Assembly: GCA_029268305.1 (NCBI GenBank)
Contig: JAJUGE010000018.1
Coordinates: 1-45,385 of the forward strand
Length of the DNA stretch: 45,385 bases
Origin: Alphaproteobacteria bacterium
GTDB lineage: Bacteria > Pseudomonadota > Alphaproteobacteria > JAJUGE01
Direction: 5' to 3'
A program made the position numbers and the translations under genes. Positions 25,029-33,873 of the stretch are shown here, in pieces. Below the pieces are notes generated by a model. The model did no database searches, was not told where the DNA came from, and worked only from the letters and a program-made list of their open reading frames with translations. Numbering within the stretch: the first letter of the stretch is position 1; each line of letters begins with the position of its first letter.

Positions 25029-26126
25029 ATGAAGGTGCGCAGACGCGAATTGCTGGGTGCCGGATTGGCCATGCCCGCTCTGTCGTTTCTGCCTCGCTTG
25101 GTCGTCGCGGCACCGGCATTCGCACCGCGGCCTTCGGCCTGGCGCACGTTCGAGGTGACGACGCGGATCGTCATCCCGAACGACAGCACACCGGCCCGGG
25201 CATGGGTGCCGTTGCCGCACACGGAAGAGTCCGACTGGTTCCGTCCGCTGGAGAACCGTTGGTCCGGCAATGGTGAATTCTCGCTCGCGAAGGATCCGCG
25301 CTACGGGGCCGAAATGCTGGCGGCATCATGGTCGGCGGGCGAAGAGCCCGTCCTCGAAACCGTCAGTCGCTTCGCCACGCGCGACCGTGCGACGGACTTT
25401 TCCAAACCCGGCGATGCAGCACCTCTCTCCGCGGAGGAGGTTCGGCATTATACCGCCGCGACCGAGCTCATCCCGACCGACGGCATCGTCAAGGAGACCG
25501 CCGATCGGATAGTGGCGGGTGCCGGGTCTGATCTCGAGAAGGCGCGCCGCATATACGACTGGGTGGTCGAGAACACCTTCCGCGAGCCTTCGGTCCGGGG
25601 CTGCGGACTGGGGGACGTCGCTTCGATGCTGCATGTCGGCGACCTCGGCGGCAAATGCGCCGACCTCAATGCACTCTACGTCGGCCTTGCCCGTGCCGCG
25701 GGTCTGCCGGCGCGGGACGTGTACGGCATCCGCGTGGGGCCGTCGCAGTTCGGCTACAATAGCCTCGGCGCCAACTCCGAGACGATCACCAAGGCCCAGC
25801 ACTGCCGGGCCGAGGTCTTCATCTCCGGCTGGGGCTGGGTGCCCGTCGACCCCGCCGACGTCCGGAAGGTGATGCTGGAAGAGCCTCCCGGCGGCCTGCC
25901 TGCCGACGATCCGAAAGTGCAGGCGGTGCGCCGGGCGCTGTTCGGCGCATGGGAGACGAACTGGCTACCCTACAACACGGCCCACGACGTGAAGCTGCCG
26001 GGCTCGTCCGCTCCACCACTCGGCTTCCTCATGTACCCGCAAGCGGAGACTGCCGCAGGCATGCTGGACCCGCTGGAGCCCGACCGCTTCCGTTACGAGA
26101 TCAGGGCGCGGGAAATCCAGGCCTGA
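25029..26126 (+). CDS. Tat-exported transglutaminase-like cysteine protease superfamily protein
   Basis: A 365-residue protein with a twin-arginine signal: RRRELLGAGLAMPALSFLP (residues 4-22) ending near VVAAPAFA, so it is probably exported folded. The transglutaminase-like core is complete: GGKCADLNALYVGLARAAGLPAR with Cys210, QHCRAEVFI with His258, and WVPVDPADV with Asp274. Such bacterial proteins act as peptidases or amide hydrolases on peptides or cell-wall material; the exact reaction is unknown. I use the ATG at 25029, with GGAGG 6 bases upstream. An in-frame start 84 bases earlier would bury the Tat signal. It converges on the PaaI thioesterase gene. Confidence 0.88.
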   Translation: MKVRRRELLGAGLAMPALSFLPRLVVAAPAFAPRPSAWRTFEVTTRIVIPNDSTPARAWVPLPHTEESDWFRPLENRWSGNGEFSLAKDPRYGAEMLAASWSAGEEPVLETVSRFATRDRATDFSKPGDAAPLSAEEVRHYTAATELIPTDGIVKETADRIVAGAGSDLEKARRIYDWVVENTFREPSVRGCGLGDVASMLHVGDLGGKCADLNALYVGLARAAGLPARDVYGIRVGPSQFGYNSLGANSETITKAQHCRAEVFISGWGWVPVDPADVRKVMLEEPPGGLPADDPKVQAVRRALFGAWETNWLPYNTAHDVKLPGSSAPPLGFLMYPQAETAAGMLDPLEPDRFRYEIRAREIQA

Positions 26127-26154
26127 GCCGTAGAGGCAGAGCGGCACAACCTCG

Positions 26155-26571
26155 TCAGCCCTCGTTCTTCAGTGCCTGCTGATGCTTCGCCACGCCGGGA
26201 AGCACGATCTGGGTCTGAGTGACGACGGCGAGCTTCTTCCCCGCTTCGTTGGTGATCTCCGTCGTCCAGACCATGGTCGTGCGACCGAGGTGCACCGGCG
26301 TCGACACGCCCCGCAGCTTCCCCGGCTGCGTGCCGCGGAGGAAGTTGGTCTTCGATTCCAGCGTACTGGTCCGCGCTCCCTCCGGGAGATTCTCGATGGC
26401 GCCCCGTGCCCCGAGCGTGTCGGCGAACGCCATGTAGACTCCACCATGAACCACGTCCGAGCCGTTGGTGTGCTCCTGGCGCGCATCCATCTCGGCGACG
26501 ATCCGGTCCTTGGCAACCTCGATGAACCGGATGCCGAGAGCTTCGATGAAGTTGTTGTAGTTGGTGGTCAT
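26155..26571 (-). CDS. PaaI family hotdog-fold thioesterase
   Basis: A 138-residue hotdog-fold acyl-CoA thioesterase. The catalytic region NGSDVVHGGVYMAFADTLGA carries the HGG turn and the acidic residue on the hot-dog helix. LESKTNFLRGTQPGKLRGVSTPVHLGRTTMVWTTEI and VTQTQIVLP complete the fold in the usual order. Substrates in the family are aryl- or short-chain acyl-CoAs. GAGGACC precedes the ATG at 26571. It lies 94 bases downstream of hemY on the same strand, close enough to be the last gene of the heme transcript, though no functional link is evident. Confidence 0.9.
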   Translation of the reverse strand: MTTNYNNFIEALGIRFIEVAKDRIVAEMDARQEHTNGSDVVHGGVYMAFADTLGARGAIENLPEGARTSTLESKTNFLRGTQPGKLRGVSTPVHLGRTTMVWTTEITNEAGKKLAVVTQTQIVLPGVAKHQQALKNEG

Positions 26572-26665
26572 CTGGTCCTCGGAAGTTGGTCGACGGAAGT
26601 CACGCGCGACAGCGGCGGCACGATACGCCGATCACGCGTCGGGTCCATTACCTCAGGGGTCAAAT

Positions 26666-28105
26666 TCAGCCGCGGGCGGGAGGCGCATCCTCCCCAACCG
26701 ATTCCGGCTCTGACGGGCCTTGTGGCGGAGGCTCGCCTTCCGCGGCCGCATCCTCGACGGTCGATATAGCCGGGGTCTCGTGGAGAAGCACCGGCGGACG
26801 GAGCGTGAGGGGCGGGACATGTTCCGGCACTCGCCACCGGAGCGTGTCGAACGAGCCGCAGGAGTGACAGAGCGCGCTCCACTCCGCCGCCGCCGAGCCG
26901 CATTCGGTGCAGAGCCAGACCGGATCCGGCTCCGCCTCCGACGCGCGGGTGAGCCAGGAGCGGGCGGCCGCTGCGTCGCCGTGCTCGCCGGTCTCGATCT
27001 CCGCCATGAGGCGGCAGGCGCGGGCGGACGGGTTCGTTCCGAGCAAGGGGGCGAGTTGGCTGCGGGCTTCGCCCCAAAGCTCGGCCTCGATCGCCGCCTC
27101 CGCCAGCATCAGCCTGGTCTCGGGGTGATCCGGCGCCGATTTGGCCAGCTTCTGGAAGCGTCGGTAACGTTCAAGCGGCGTGAGATCGGCGTGGATGTCC
27201 GCAACCGCGCGCGCCACCGCCGGATGCGGGCCTCGGCGCCACGAAAGATCGGCGACCCGCTCCGCGCGGCGCTGGTTGCCGGCTTCCCGGGAGAGGTGGA
27301 TCAGGTCGACCGCCGCCGGAACGAGTGCGGGATCTAGCTTCTGCGCTTCCTGCGCGAGCTGAAGCGCCTTCTCGCGGTTGCCGCGTGCGGCTTCGGCGCG
27401 GCTTCGTTCGATCCGGAGCACCGCCTGGCGGCGCTTCATCTCCGGCTTCTCGATCAGGCGGTGGCGGCGCATCGATTCCAGCGTCAGCTCGGCGTCCGAC
27501 CAGTTGGCGTTACGGACCTGAAGGTCGAACAGCGCCTCGAGCACCCACGGCGTTCCCGGACGCTGTCGGTTCGCCTGCTCGGCGATCTGGAGCGCACGGG
27601 CGTGGTCGTTGTCGCGGCGCGCCTGCATGAGCAGGCCCCGCTGGCCGAGGAAGGCGGTCTCCGGCCGATCGAGCATGGCCGTGAAGTACTTGCGCGCGGC
27701 CTCGTGGTCGCCTTCGAGCTGCGATGTCTGGGCCGAGAGCAGCAGGTTGAGCGGCGGCTCGTCCAGCAGCACCTCGGCACGGCGTTGCTGCCGCCGCGCC
27801 TCCTCGGCATCGCCCGCGGCGACGGCGACCATGCCGAGAGTAAGCGCACGGTAGCCGCGTTCCCGTCTGCGTCCACGACGACGCTCCGCCCACGCACGGG
27901 GTGCGCGCCGTACCGACCTCAATACCTGATAGAGACCGACAGCCAGCACGACGATCAGCGCCACGGCGGCGAGGAGAACGCCGACCGACGTGTCGATGAT
28001 GCGGTCCTGCCATTCGATGTGGACCGCGCCGGGGTTGTCGGCGAGCCAGACGGCGATCGCGACGACGATCGCGATCTGGACGAGGATCAATACCGCGCGA
28101 AGCAT
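26666..28105 (-). CDS. hemY: HemY-like TPR membrane protein with C-terminal zinc ribbon
   Basis: A 479-residue inner-membrane protein of the HemY (porphyrin-associated) family, not the protoporphyrinogen oxidase of the same name. Two N-terminal helices (1-21 and about 40-63) are followed by an Arg-rich stretch and tetratricopeptide-like repeats to about residue 390. A short zinc-ribbon-like motif, CTEC...CHSC (Cys399, 402, 413, 416), and a Pro/Glu-rich tail follow. The family accompanies heme synthesis genes but its biochemical role is not settled. The ATG at 28105 shares its A with the upstream stop (TGATG), so translation is coupled to the hemD-mitofilin gene. A longer in-frame GTG start lies inside that gene and is less likely. 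Confidence 0.9.
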   Translation of the reverse strand: MLRAVLILVQIAIVVAIAVWLADNPGAVHIEWQDRIIDTSVGVLLAAVALIVVLAVGLYQVLRSVRRAPRAWAERRRGRRRERGYRALTLGMVAVAAGDAEEARRQQRRAEVLLDEPPLNLLLSAQTSQLEGDHEAARKYFTAMLDRPETAFLGQRGLLMQARRDNDHARALQIAEQANRQRPGTPWVLEALFDLQVRNANWSDAELTLESMRRHRLIEKPEMKRRQAVLRIERSRAEAARGNREKALQLAQEAQKLDPALVPAAVDLIHLSREAGNQRRAERVADLSWRRGPHPAVARAVADIHADLTPLERYRRFQKLAKSAPDHPETRLMLAEAAIEAELWGEARSQLAPLLGTNPSARACRLMAEIETGEHGDAAAARSWLTRASEAEPDPVWLCTECGSAAAEWSALCHSCGSFDTLRWRVPEHVPPLTLRPPVLLHETPAISTVEDAAAEGEPPPQGPSEPESVGEDAPPARG

Positions 28106-29943
28106 CAGCCGCGCCCCCCGGCAGCCGTGATCACCAGATTCTCCAACCGGACCAGCCCCTCCGTCGCCGCGAGCCGCGCCCGCGCATCCTCCAGCCACCC
28201 GGCAAACAGTTCCGCAGGCTTGCCCTGCAGGGTTTCGACTTCCTCCACAGCGAGCCGGAGATCGCCGCGGTCGAGCGCCGCCTCGGCTCGGGCGAGAACC
28301 GCGTCGGGAGAATCACCCTCGACGTCCTCGCCGACCCGACGGATGCTGACGATCGAGGCCGCGCGCTCCATGGCCTCTGCGAGCCAGGCCGGCCCGGTGC
28401 CCGACTCGATCTGGCTTCCCGCCTCGACCACCAGCTCCTCGAATCGTTCTTTCAGAACCGGCAGCGTCGGAATTCCCGCTTCCGCGCTCTGCGACCATCC
28501 CGCGAGCGCATCGTCACCGCCCGGCAACTCGTCCACCAGACGGCGCAGCTTCGAAAGCGGCTCCGCGAAGGGACGACCGGCCTCCACGGCTGCCTCGACC
28601 TGGCCGAGTGCCAGCAGGGCGGCAGCGGATGTCGTGCCGGCAGCCTCGTCGGCGGTCTTCTGCGCCTGAGCCACGGCGGCGCGCAGAGTCTCGATCTCCT
28701 CGCCGACGGTTCGCGCGCTTTCGTCGAGCCGTCCCGCCAGCTCGTCCACCCGCTGATTGATAGCCTGCAGGCTGTCCGTGACGGCCTGATTCTCCGAGAG
28801 TTGCTGTAGCGCCGTTGCTGTCTCCGACCGCAGGGCCTGCAGACCCTCTTCGAACTTCTTCGCCTGTGCCTCGACAGACGATTCCAACTCGGCGAGCCTG
28901 CTCTCGATCGCCTGTGAATCGTTGCTGGCCGCCTGCTCGATCCGCGATTCGAGCCGACCGATTGTGCCCGCCATGTCATCTGTCCGCTGACGGAGGTCGG
29001 CGAGAGCCTGGGAGGCCGGTGCGCTCGCGGCCGCGAGGCGCGATTCCAGATCCTGCTGGTTCTGCCAGAGCAGCGCGACTGCAATTATGGCGAGGGCTGC
29101 AAGGGCGATGGCGGCGAAGGCCGGTATCCGGCTCGCGGGCCGAGGTGGCGGTGCCGCGGGCGGCGTCGGCCGTGGTGCCGGTTCCGCAGTCGAGGGTGCT
29201 TCCTCCGCTTCGGCCGGTTTCTCGGTCAGGCTCGAGATGTGGGCGTCGATCCGGTCGACCAGCGCCATCTGCTCGGGCTTCTCCGCGACCTCGACGCCGG
29301 CCCAGGACACTTCCTTGATAGAGTCGGCCACGTTTTGGCTCAGGCAGAACGCGCGAATGCGGGCGCAGTGCTCCGCGACCCCCGCTTCCTGAACCAGACG
29401 TGTGAAGGTCTGGGCCGTCCGGGGGGAGAAAAAGAGCGCGAAATCGAGCCGATCCTCGCGGAGCGCGTTCACGGTGACGTCGGACAACGCCGCGGCAGGC
29501 CTCGCGGCATAGAGCTCGACGCGCCGCACCTCGAAACCTGCGGTGCCGAGCCGCTCGGTCAGATCGACCGCCACGGTCCGTCCGGAGGCGTAGAGGAGGG
29601 GACCATCCTTCGGACTGAGCCGTTCCAGGACGAGCGTGGCGAGCGCCTCCCCGTCGCCGCGGGCGCTCTCGACCTTTTCGAAGCCGTTGTCGCGGAGGAT
29701 GTCGGCCGTCGCGTCACCGACGGCATAGACCGGCAGATCTCTGCGAGACACGGCATCGGCGAGCGCACGCGCTCCCGCCGGGCTCGTCACAAGGATCGCC
29801 TGGACCCCATCCAGGTCGATCGGCTTGTGCTCGATCGGCCGGATGTCGAGCAACGGCTCGAGCAGGACCTCTATGTCCCGCTCGGCCAGAATTTTTGCGA
29901 TGGAACCCGCATTCTCACGCGGTCGGGTCACCAGTGCCCGCAT
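28105..29943 (-). CDS. hemD: HemD-mitofilin fusion: uroporphyrinogen-III synthase with mitofilin-like domain
   Basis: A 612-residue two-part protein in one uninterrupted frame. Residues 1-240 are uroporphyrinogen-III synthase (MRALVTRPREN, ILVTSPAGARALADA, PVYAVGDATADIL, LYASG, DFALFFSPRTAQTF), which cyclises hydroxymethylbilane, the product of HemC. A Pro/Ala-rich linker (241-272) leads to one transmembrane helix (273-294). A heptad-like, Gln/Glu-rich coiled coil (about 297-430) follows, then an alpha-helical C-terminal region (435-612) like the alphaproteobacterial mitofilin/Mic60 homologue, which shapes inner membranes. In many relatives these are two adjacent genes between hemC and hemY. 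The predicted topology puts HemD in the cytoplasm and the coiled coil in the periplasm. AGGGGG sits 4 bases before the ATG. Confidence 0.9.
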   Translation of the reverse strand: MRALVTRPRENAGSIAKILAERDIEVLLEPLLDIRPIEHKPIDLDGVQAILVTSPAGARALADAVSRRDLPVYAVGDATADILRDNGFEKVESARGDGEALATLVLERLSPKDGPLLYASGRTVAVDLTERLGTAGFEVRRVELYAARPAAALSDVTVNALREDRLDFALFFSPRTAQTFTRLVQEAGVAEHCARIRAFCLSQNVADSIKEVSWAGVEVAEKPEQMALVDRIDAHISSLTEKPAEAEEAPSTAEPAPRPTPPAAPPPRPASRIPAFAAIALAALAIIAVALLWQNQQDLESRLAAASAPASQALADLRQRTDDMAGTIGRLESRIEQAASNDSQAIESRLAELESSVEAQAKKFEEGLQALRSETATALQQLSENQAVTDSLQAINQRVDELAGRLDESARTVGEEIETLRAAVAQAQKTADEAAGTTSAAALLALGQVEAAVEAGRPFAEPLSKLRRLVDELPGGDDALAGWSQSAEAGIPTLPVLKERFEELVVEAGSQIESGTGPAWLAEAMERAASIVSIRRVGEDVEGDSPDAVLARAEAALDRGDLRLAVEEVETLQGKPAELFAGWLEDARARLAATEGLVRLENLVITAAGGRG

Positions 29944-29977
29944 CACACCCCCTTCATCGTCGCGACGGCCGCCGCGC

Positions 29978-30907
29978 TCATTCGAACAATTCCTGCTCGG
30001 CCTCGCGCCGAAGCTGCGCCCCCGCGTCCGTTCCGAGCGCGACCGCATCTTCGGGTCGGCCGCGCCGCTCGGTCTCCCAGATCGCGCTGCCGTCCGGTCG
30101 GGCCAGCAGGGCCCTCAACGTCAGTTCGCCGCCCTCGAGTCGAGCTAAGCCACCGATCGGGGTGCGGCAGGAGCCGTCGAGAGCGGCCAGCATGGCCCGC
30201 TCGGCCGCGACCGTGATCGCGCTCTCCGGATCGTTCACCGCCTGGAAAAGTTCCAGCAGCGACTCGTCTTCGCGTCGGCATTCCAGCCCGATCGCTCCTT
30301 GTGCCACCGCCGGCAACATCTCGGAAGGCTCGAGGATCGAGCAGGCGATGTGTTCCAGCCCCGAGCGCTTCAAACCGGCGAGAGCGAGCAGAGTGGCGTC
30401 AGCCTCGCCTGCTTCGAGTTTGCGGAGACGGGTATGCACGTTCCCGCGAAACAGCTTGACCTCCAGGTCGGGGCGGCGGTGCAGCACCTGTGCCTGCCGG
30501 CGGAGCGATGCGGTGCCGACAACGCTGCCGGGCGGCAGGTCCGCCAGTCGATCCACCTCACGCCCGAGGAAGACGTCGCGCGGATCCTCGCGCGGCAGGA
30601 TGGCTGCAATCGTGAACTGCTCGTCGAGCCAGGTCTCGACATCCTTCATCGAGTGCACCGCGACGTCGATGCGCCGATCGGCGAGCGCCTGTTCGAGCTC
30701 CTTAGTGAAGAGGCCCTTGCCGCCGATCTCCGACAGGCGGCGCTTCTGGTCCTTGTCGCCACTGGTGGTGATCGGCACGATCTCCAGCCGACCCGGCTCC
30801 CCGAGGGACGGGTGTGCCGCTATGAGGCGCTTGCGCGTCTCCTCTGCCTGTGCCAAGGCGAGGGGGCTGCCGCGCGTGCCGATGCGGATGGGACCAGAGT
30901 CGAGCAT
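29978..30907 (-). CDS. hemC: Hydroxymethylbilane synthase (porphobilinogen deaminase)
   Basis: A 309-residue HemC that polymerises four porphobilinogens into hydroxymethylbilane in the cytoplasm. Conserved blocks are IRIGTRGSPLALAQA, TSGDKDQKRRLSEIGGKGLFTKELE, DVAVHSMKDV, GTASLRRQAQVL and FRGNVHTRLRKL. The dipyrromethane cofactor cysteine is Cys247 in LDGSCRTPIGG. I chose the ATG at 30907, which gives the normal N-terminus; upstream in-frame codons run into the tsaD promoter region. It is the first gene of the minus-strand heme run and 34 bases ahead of hemD-mitofilin, supplying its substrate. It diverges from tsaD. Confidence 0.96.
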   Translation of the reverse strand: MLDSGPIRIGTRGSPLALAQAEETRKRLIAAHPSLGEPGRLEIVPITTSGDKDQKRRLSEIGGKGLFTKELEQALADRRIDVAVHSMKDVETWLDEQFTIAAILPREDPRDVFLGREVDRLADLPPGSVVGTASLRRQAQVLHRRPDLEVKLFRGNVHTRLRKLEAGEADATLLALAGLKRSGLEHIACSILEPSEMLPAVAQGAIGLECRREDESLLELFQAVNDPESAITVAAERAMLAALDGSCRTPIGGLARLEGGELTLRALLARPDGSAIWETERRGRPEDAVALGTDAGAQLRREAEQELFE

Positions 30908-30993
30908 GGCCGTTTGTGTAGCCCGTCCCGGCGGGGAGCGCAAAATGTTCCGCCATGCTGGCAACCGTCGGCGATCGGGGTTACCTAGCGGAC

Positions 30994-32091
30994 ATGCGAA
31001 CGCAGAGCGCAAAGTCGGGGATGATCGTTCTCGGGATCGAAACGAGCTGTGACGAGACCGCAGCGGCGGTGGTCCGCGCCGATCGTGCGGTGCTGGGCGA
31101 GGCGCTGTTCTCGCAATTGAGCGAGCATCGACCCTATGGCGGTGTGGTGCCGGAGATCGCGGCGCGTGCCCATCTCGTCCATCTCGACGACATGATCCGG
31201 CGGGCGATGCAACAGGCGGGCCTCGGTTTCGCCGACCTCGACGGCGTCGCCGCCACTGGGGGCCCGGGACTGATCGGCGGCGTCATCGTTGGTGTCATGA
31301 CCGCGAAGGCGATCGCGCTGGCGCACGATCTCCCGTTCCTGGCGGTCAACCACCTCGAGGGACACGCGCTCACGGCGCGGCTGACCGACGACGCCTCCTT
31401 CCCCTATTTGCTGCTGCTGGTCTCCGGCGGCCATTGCCAGCTCCTCGCCGTCGAGGGCATCGGCCGGTACCGGCGCCTCGGCACGACGATCGACGATGCG
31501 GTCGGCGAAGCGTTCGACAAGACGGCGAAGATGCTGGGGCTGGGCTATCCGGGCGGGCCCGCAGTCGAGAAGGCGGCGGATCGGGGAGACCCCGCTCGAT
31601 TCCCGCTTCCGAGGCCGATGGTCGGCCGGCCGGGCTGCGACTTCTCCTTCTCCGGCCTGAAAACCGCCGTGCGGCGTCATATCGAGCGGTTGCCGCCCGG
31701 GCCGATAGATGACCGGACGCTCGCCGACATGGCGGCTTCGTTTCAGGTCGCGGTGGGCGATATCCTCGCCGACCGTTGTCTGAACGCCATGGAGCGGTTT
31801 CGCGCCGGCTGGGGAGGGGCCACGCTGGTTGTCGCGGGAGGCGTCGCTGCCAATCGCCATCTCCGCCAGCGGCTCGGCGAGGCGGCCGCCTCGGCCGGAA
31901 TGGAGTTGATCGCTCCGCCGCTGCGCCTCTGTACCGACAATGCCGCGATGGTCGCCTGGGCGGGCATCGAGCGGCTGCGCCTTGGACTTTCGGACGCGCT
32001 CGATTTCGCGCCGCGGCCGCGCTGGCCGCTCGATCCGGAGGCAGGGGCTGCGCGGGCGCAAAGTCTGGCAATGGTGGACGGAGTGGCATGA
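30994..32091 (+). CDS. tsaD: tRNA threonylcarbamoyladenosine transferase TsaD
   Basis: An ASKHA-fold TsaD (Gcp/Kae1), the catalytic subunit that transfers threonylcarbamoyl to A37 of tRNA with TsaB and TsaE. Features are [16 protein letters not shown], the metal-binding histidines in [33 protein letters not shown], and [13 protein letters not shown] with [12 protein letters not shown]. The start is ambiguous among in-frame ATGs at 30955, 30994 and 31021. The last gives the shortest, most family-like N-terminus (MIVLGIETS), and none has a strong ribosome-binding site. The gene diverges from hemC and is followed 72 bases later by gpsA, a common alphaproteobacterial order. Confidence 0.95.
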   Translation: MRTQSAKSGMIVLGIETSCDETAAAVVRADRAVLGEALFSQLSEHRPYGGVVPEIAARAHLVHLDDMIRRAMQQAGLGFADLDGVAATGGPGLIGGVIVGVMTAKAIALAHDLPFLAVNHLEGHALTARLTDDASFPYLLLLVSGGHCQLLAVEGIGRYRRLGTTIDDAVGEAFDKTAKMLGLGYPGGPAVEKAADRGDPARFPLPRPMVGRPGCDFSFSGLKTAVRRHIERLPPGPIDDRTLADMAASFQVAVGDILADRCLNAMERFRAGWGGATLVVAGGVAANRHLRQRLGEAAASAGMELIAPPLRLCTDNAAMVAWAGIERLRLGLSDALDFAPRPRWPLDPEAGAARAQSLAMVDGVA

Positions 32092-32163
32092 CCATACCTC
32101 GCGGTCGCGCGTGCGCATTTCGGAAGCGGGGCGGCTGGTGACCGTGATCGCGACAGGTCCACG

Positions 32164-33153
32164 ATGACCACCGTCGGGGTGGTCGGAGCCGGCGCCTGGG
32201 GAACGGCCCTCGCCATCGCCGCCCGACGTGCCGGCCACGAGGTCCGCATCTGGGCGAGAGACAGTGCGGTTGCCGCGGCCATCAACGAGCGGCACGAAAA
32301 TCCCGCTTATCTGCCCGGCGTTGTGATCGATCCCGATATCACGGCTACCAACGATCTGGCGGGGTTGGGGAGAACGGACGTGGTCCTGCTGGTCACCCCG
32401 GCACAGCATCTTCGGGAGGTTGTTCGCGGGTTTGCCGCTCAGGCCGCGCGCTCGGTTCCGATGGTGATCTGTTCCAAAGGCGTGGAGCAGGGCACCGGAG
32501 CTCTCATGACGGAGGTCCTGCGAGACATCCTGCCAGAGGCGCCGACCGCCGTCCTCTCCGGGCCGACCTTCGCGATCGAGGTCGCGCGGGACCTGCCGGC
32601 GGCCGCGACGCTCGCGTCGACCGACCTGGATCTCGCGCGACGGCTCGCCCCCGCGATCGGGTCCCGCACGTTTCGGATCTATCACACGGCCGACACGGTC
32701 GGAGTGCAGATCGGCGGCGCGGTCAAGAACGTGATCGCGATCGCTGCGGGGGTCGTCGAGGGCCGGGCGCTGGGCGACAACGCCCGGGCGGCGCTGGTGA
32801 CGCGCGGCCTCGCCGAGATCGGCAGGCTGGCGGCTGCTCTCGGTGGCGAACCGCGGACGTTGATGGGACTAGCCGGTCTCGGCGACCTGATGCTGACCTG
32901 CTCGGCCCGTCAGTCCCGCAACTTCTCGCTCGGCATCGCCTTGGGCCAGGGCAGGTCGTTGACGGAAATCATGGCCGAGCGGCACAGCGTCGCCGAAGGG
33001 GTGCATACGGCCCGGTCGGTCGTCACGCTCGCCGCGCGACTCGGGGTCGAGATGCCGATCTCCGCCGCCGTAGATGCCGTGCTGCACTCGAACGCAGACA
33101 TCGGCGACGCGATCGGTGCTCTCCTCGGCCGGCCGTTCAAGGCGGAAGGGTGA
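32164..33153 (+). CDS. gpsA: NAD(P)H-dependent glycerol-3-phosphate dehydrogenase
   Basis: A 329-residue GpsA that reduces dihydroxyacetone phosphate to sn-glycerol-3-phosphate for phospholipid synthesis. The NAD(P)-binding motif is VGVVGAGAWGTALAIAA. Further signatures are ICSKGVEQGTGALMTEVL, LSGPTFAIEVARDLPAA, and GGAVKNVIAIAAGV, which carries the catalytic lysine. GLAGLGDLMLTCSARQSRN completes the set. It follows tsaD on the same strand and converges on the small DUF2905 gene. Cytoplasmic, full length, no anomalies. Confidence 0.97.
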   Translation: MTTVGVVGAGAWGTALAIAARRAGHEVRIWARDSAVAAAINERHENPAYLPGVVIDPDITATNDLAGLGRTDVVLLVTPAQHLREVVRGFAAQAARSVPMVICSKGVEQGTGALMTEVLRDILPEAPTAVLSGPTFAIEVARDLPAAATLASTDLDLARRLAPAIGSRTFRIYHTADTVGVQIGGAVKNVIAIAAGVVEGRALGDNARAALVTRGLAEIGRLAAALGGEPRTLMGLAGLGDLMLTCSARQSRNFSLGIALGQGRSLTEIMAERHSVAEGVHTARSVVTLAARLGVEMPISAAVDAVLHSNADIGDAIGALLGRPFKAEG

Positions 33154-33189
33154 AGGAACAGCCGGACGGTGGCGCTGCCCGGCCGGCCG

Positions 33190-33390
33190 CTATCTGTTCA
33201 GAAACCAGAGCACGAGCGACAGCACGGCGCTGATCAGAAGCGAGGTCATGATCGGGATGTAGAGACGGAAGCCCTCTCGCTCGATCACGATGTCGCCCGG
33301 CAGGCGGCCGATCCCGATGCGCGAGAGAACCGGCCAGAGCAGCCCCGCCACGACGAGAATGATCCCGAGGACGATAAGGAAACGAGCCAT
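33190..33390 (-). CDS. DUF2905 family small membrane protein
   Basis: A 66-residue protein with two hydrophobic helices (FLIVLGIILVVAGLLWPVL and IPIMTSLLISAVLSLVLWFL) around the diagnostic turn GRLPGDIVIEREGFRLYIP. This pattern defines DUF2905, a widespread inner-membrane family of unknown role. GAGGAGG directly precedes the ATG at 33390. It sits between convergent gpsA and the upstream end of a same-strand Rieske gene, with 132 bases of sequence on that side holding nothing I recognise. Confidence 0.9.
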   Translation of the reverse strand: MARFLIVLGIILVVAGLLWPVLSRIGIGRLPGDIVIEREGFRLYIPIMTSLLISAVLSLVLWFLNR

Positions 33391-33522
33391 TTCCTCCTCG
33401 CTGTCCGAGAGGAACTAACCGATGTCGTGCTGTTCGGTCATTTATGGTCGCGTCCGCGGATGAAAAGGATGCGGAGCCGCCCCTTGCAGGTCGAACGGGC
33501 GGGACCCGAAAGCGCGGCGGGG

Positions 33523-33873
33523 CTAGGCGTCTCCGTCGCCGGTCAGGACGAAGATTTCATCCTCGTGGACGCTGATTTCCAGCGGAACGAGGCTGTCGCC
33601 GGCGCACGGTCCGTCGACGCAGAAGCCGTCCTCGATCTCGAACAGGGCGCCGTGGATCTGGCAGACGAGGTATTCCTTGCGCGGGCTGAGAAAGCGGCCC
33701 GGAGTCCAGTCGAGCGGCGTTCCCTCGTGCGGACAGCGGTTGAGGTACGCCCGAAGCACGTCTCCCTGACGGACCACCACGATCCGGGTCTGGCGGCCGT
33801 CGCGCGAGAGTGTGAAGCCTTTGGCCTCGCCGTCCGGAAGATCGGAAACCGCGCACACTCGTTCCGGCGTCAC
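33523..33873 (-). CDS. Rieske [2Fe-2S] ferredoxin-like protein
   Basis: A 116-residue soluble Rieske-type protein. The cluster ligands are in NRCPHEGTPLDW (Cys-x-His) and LVCQIHGALFEIEDG (Cys-x2-His), the standard two-box arrangement. DGFCVDGPCAGDSLVPLEI follows, as in NirD- or dioxygenase-type ferredoxins. It probably shuttles electrons to an oxygenase or oxidase that is not obvious nearby; the FAD oxidase two genes upstream is a positional candidate partner. The start is GTG at 33873, overlapping the EVE stop as GTGA, so it should be translated with the EVE gene. Confidence 0.87.
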   Translation of the reverse strand: MTPERVCAVSDLPDGEAKGFTLSRDGRQTRIVVVRQGDVLRAYLNRCPHEGTPLDWTPGRFLSPRKEYLVCQIHGALFEIEDGFCVDGPCAGDSLVPLEISVHEDEIFVLTGDGDA

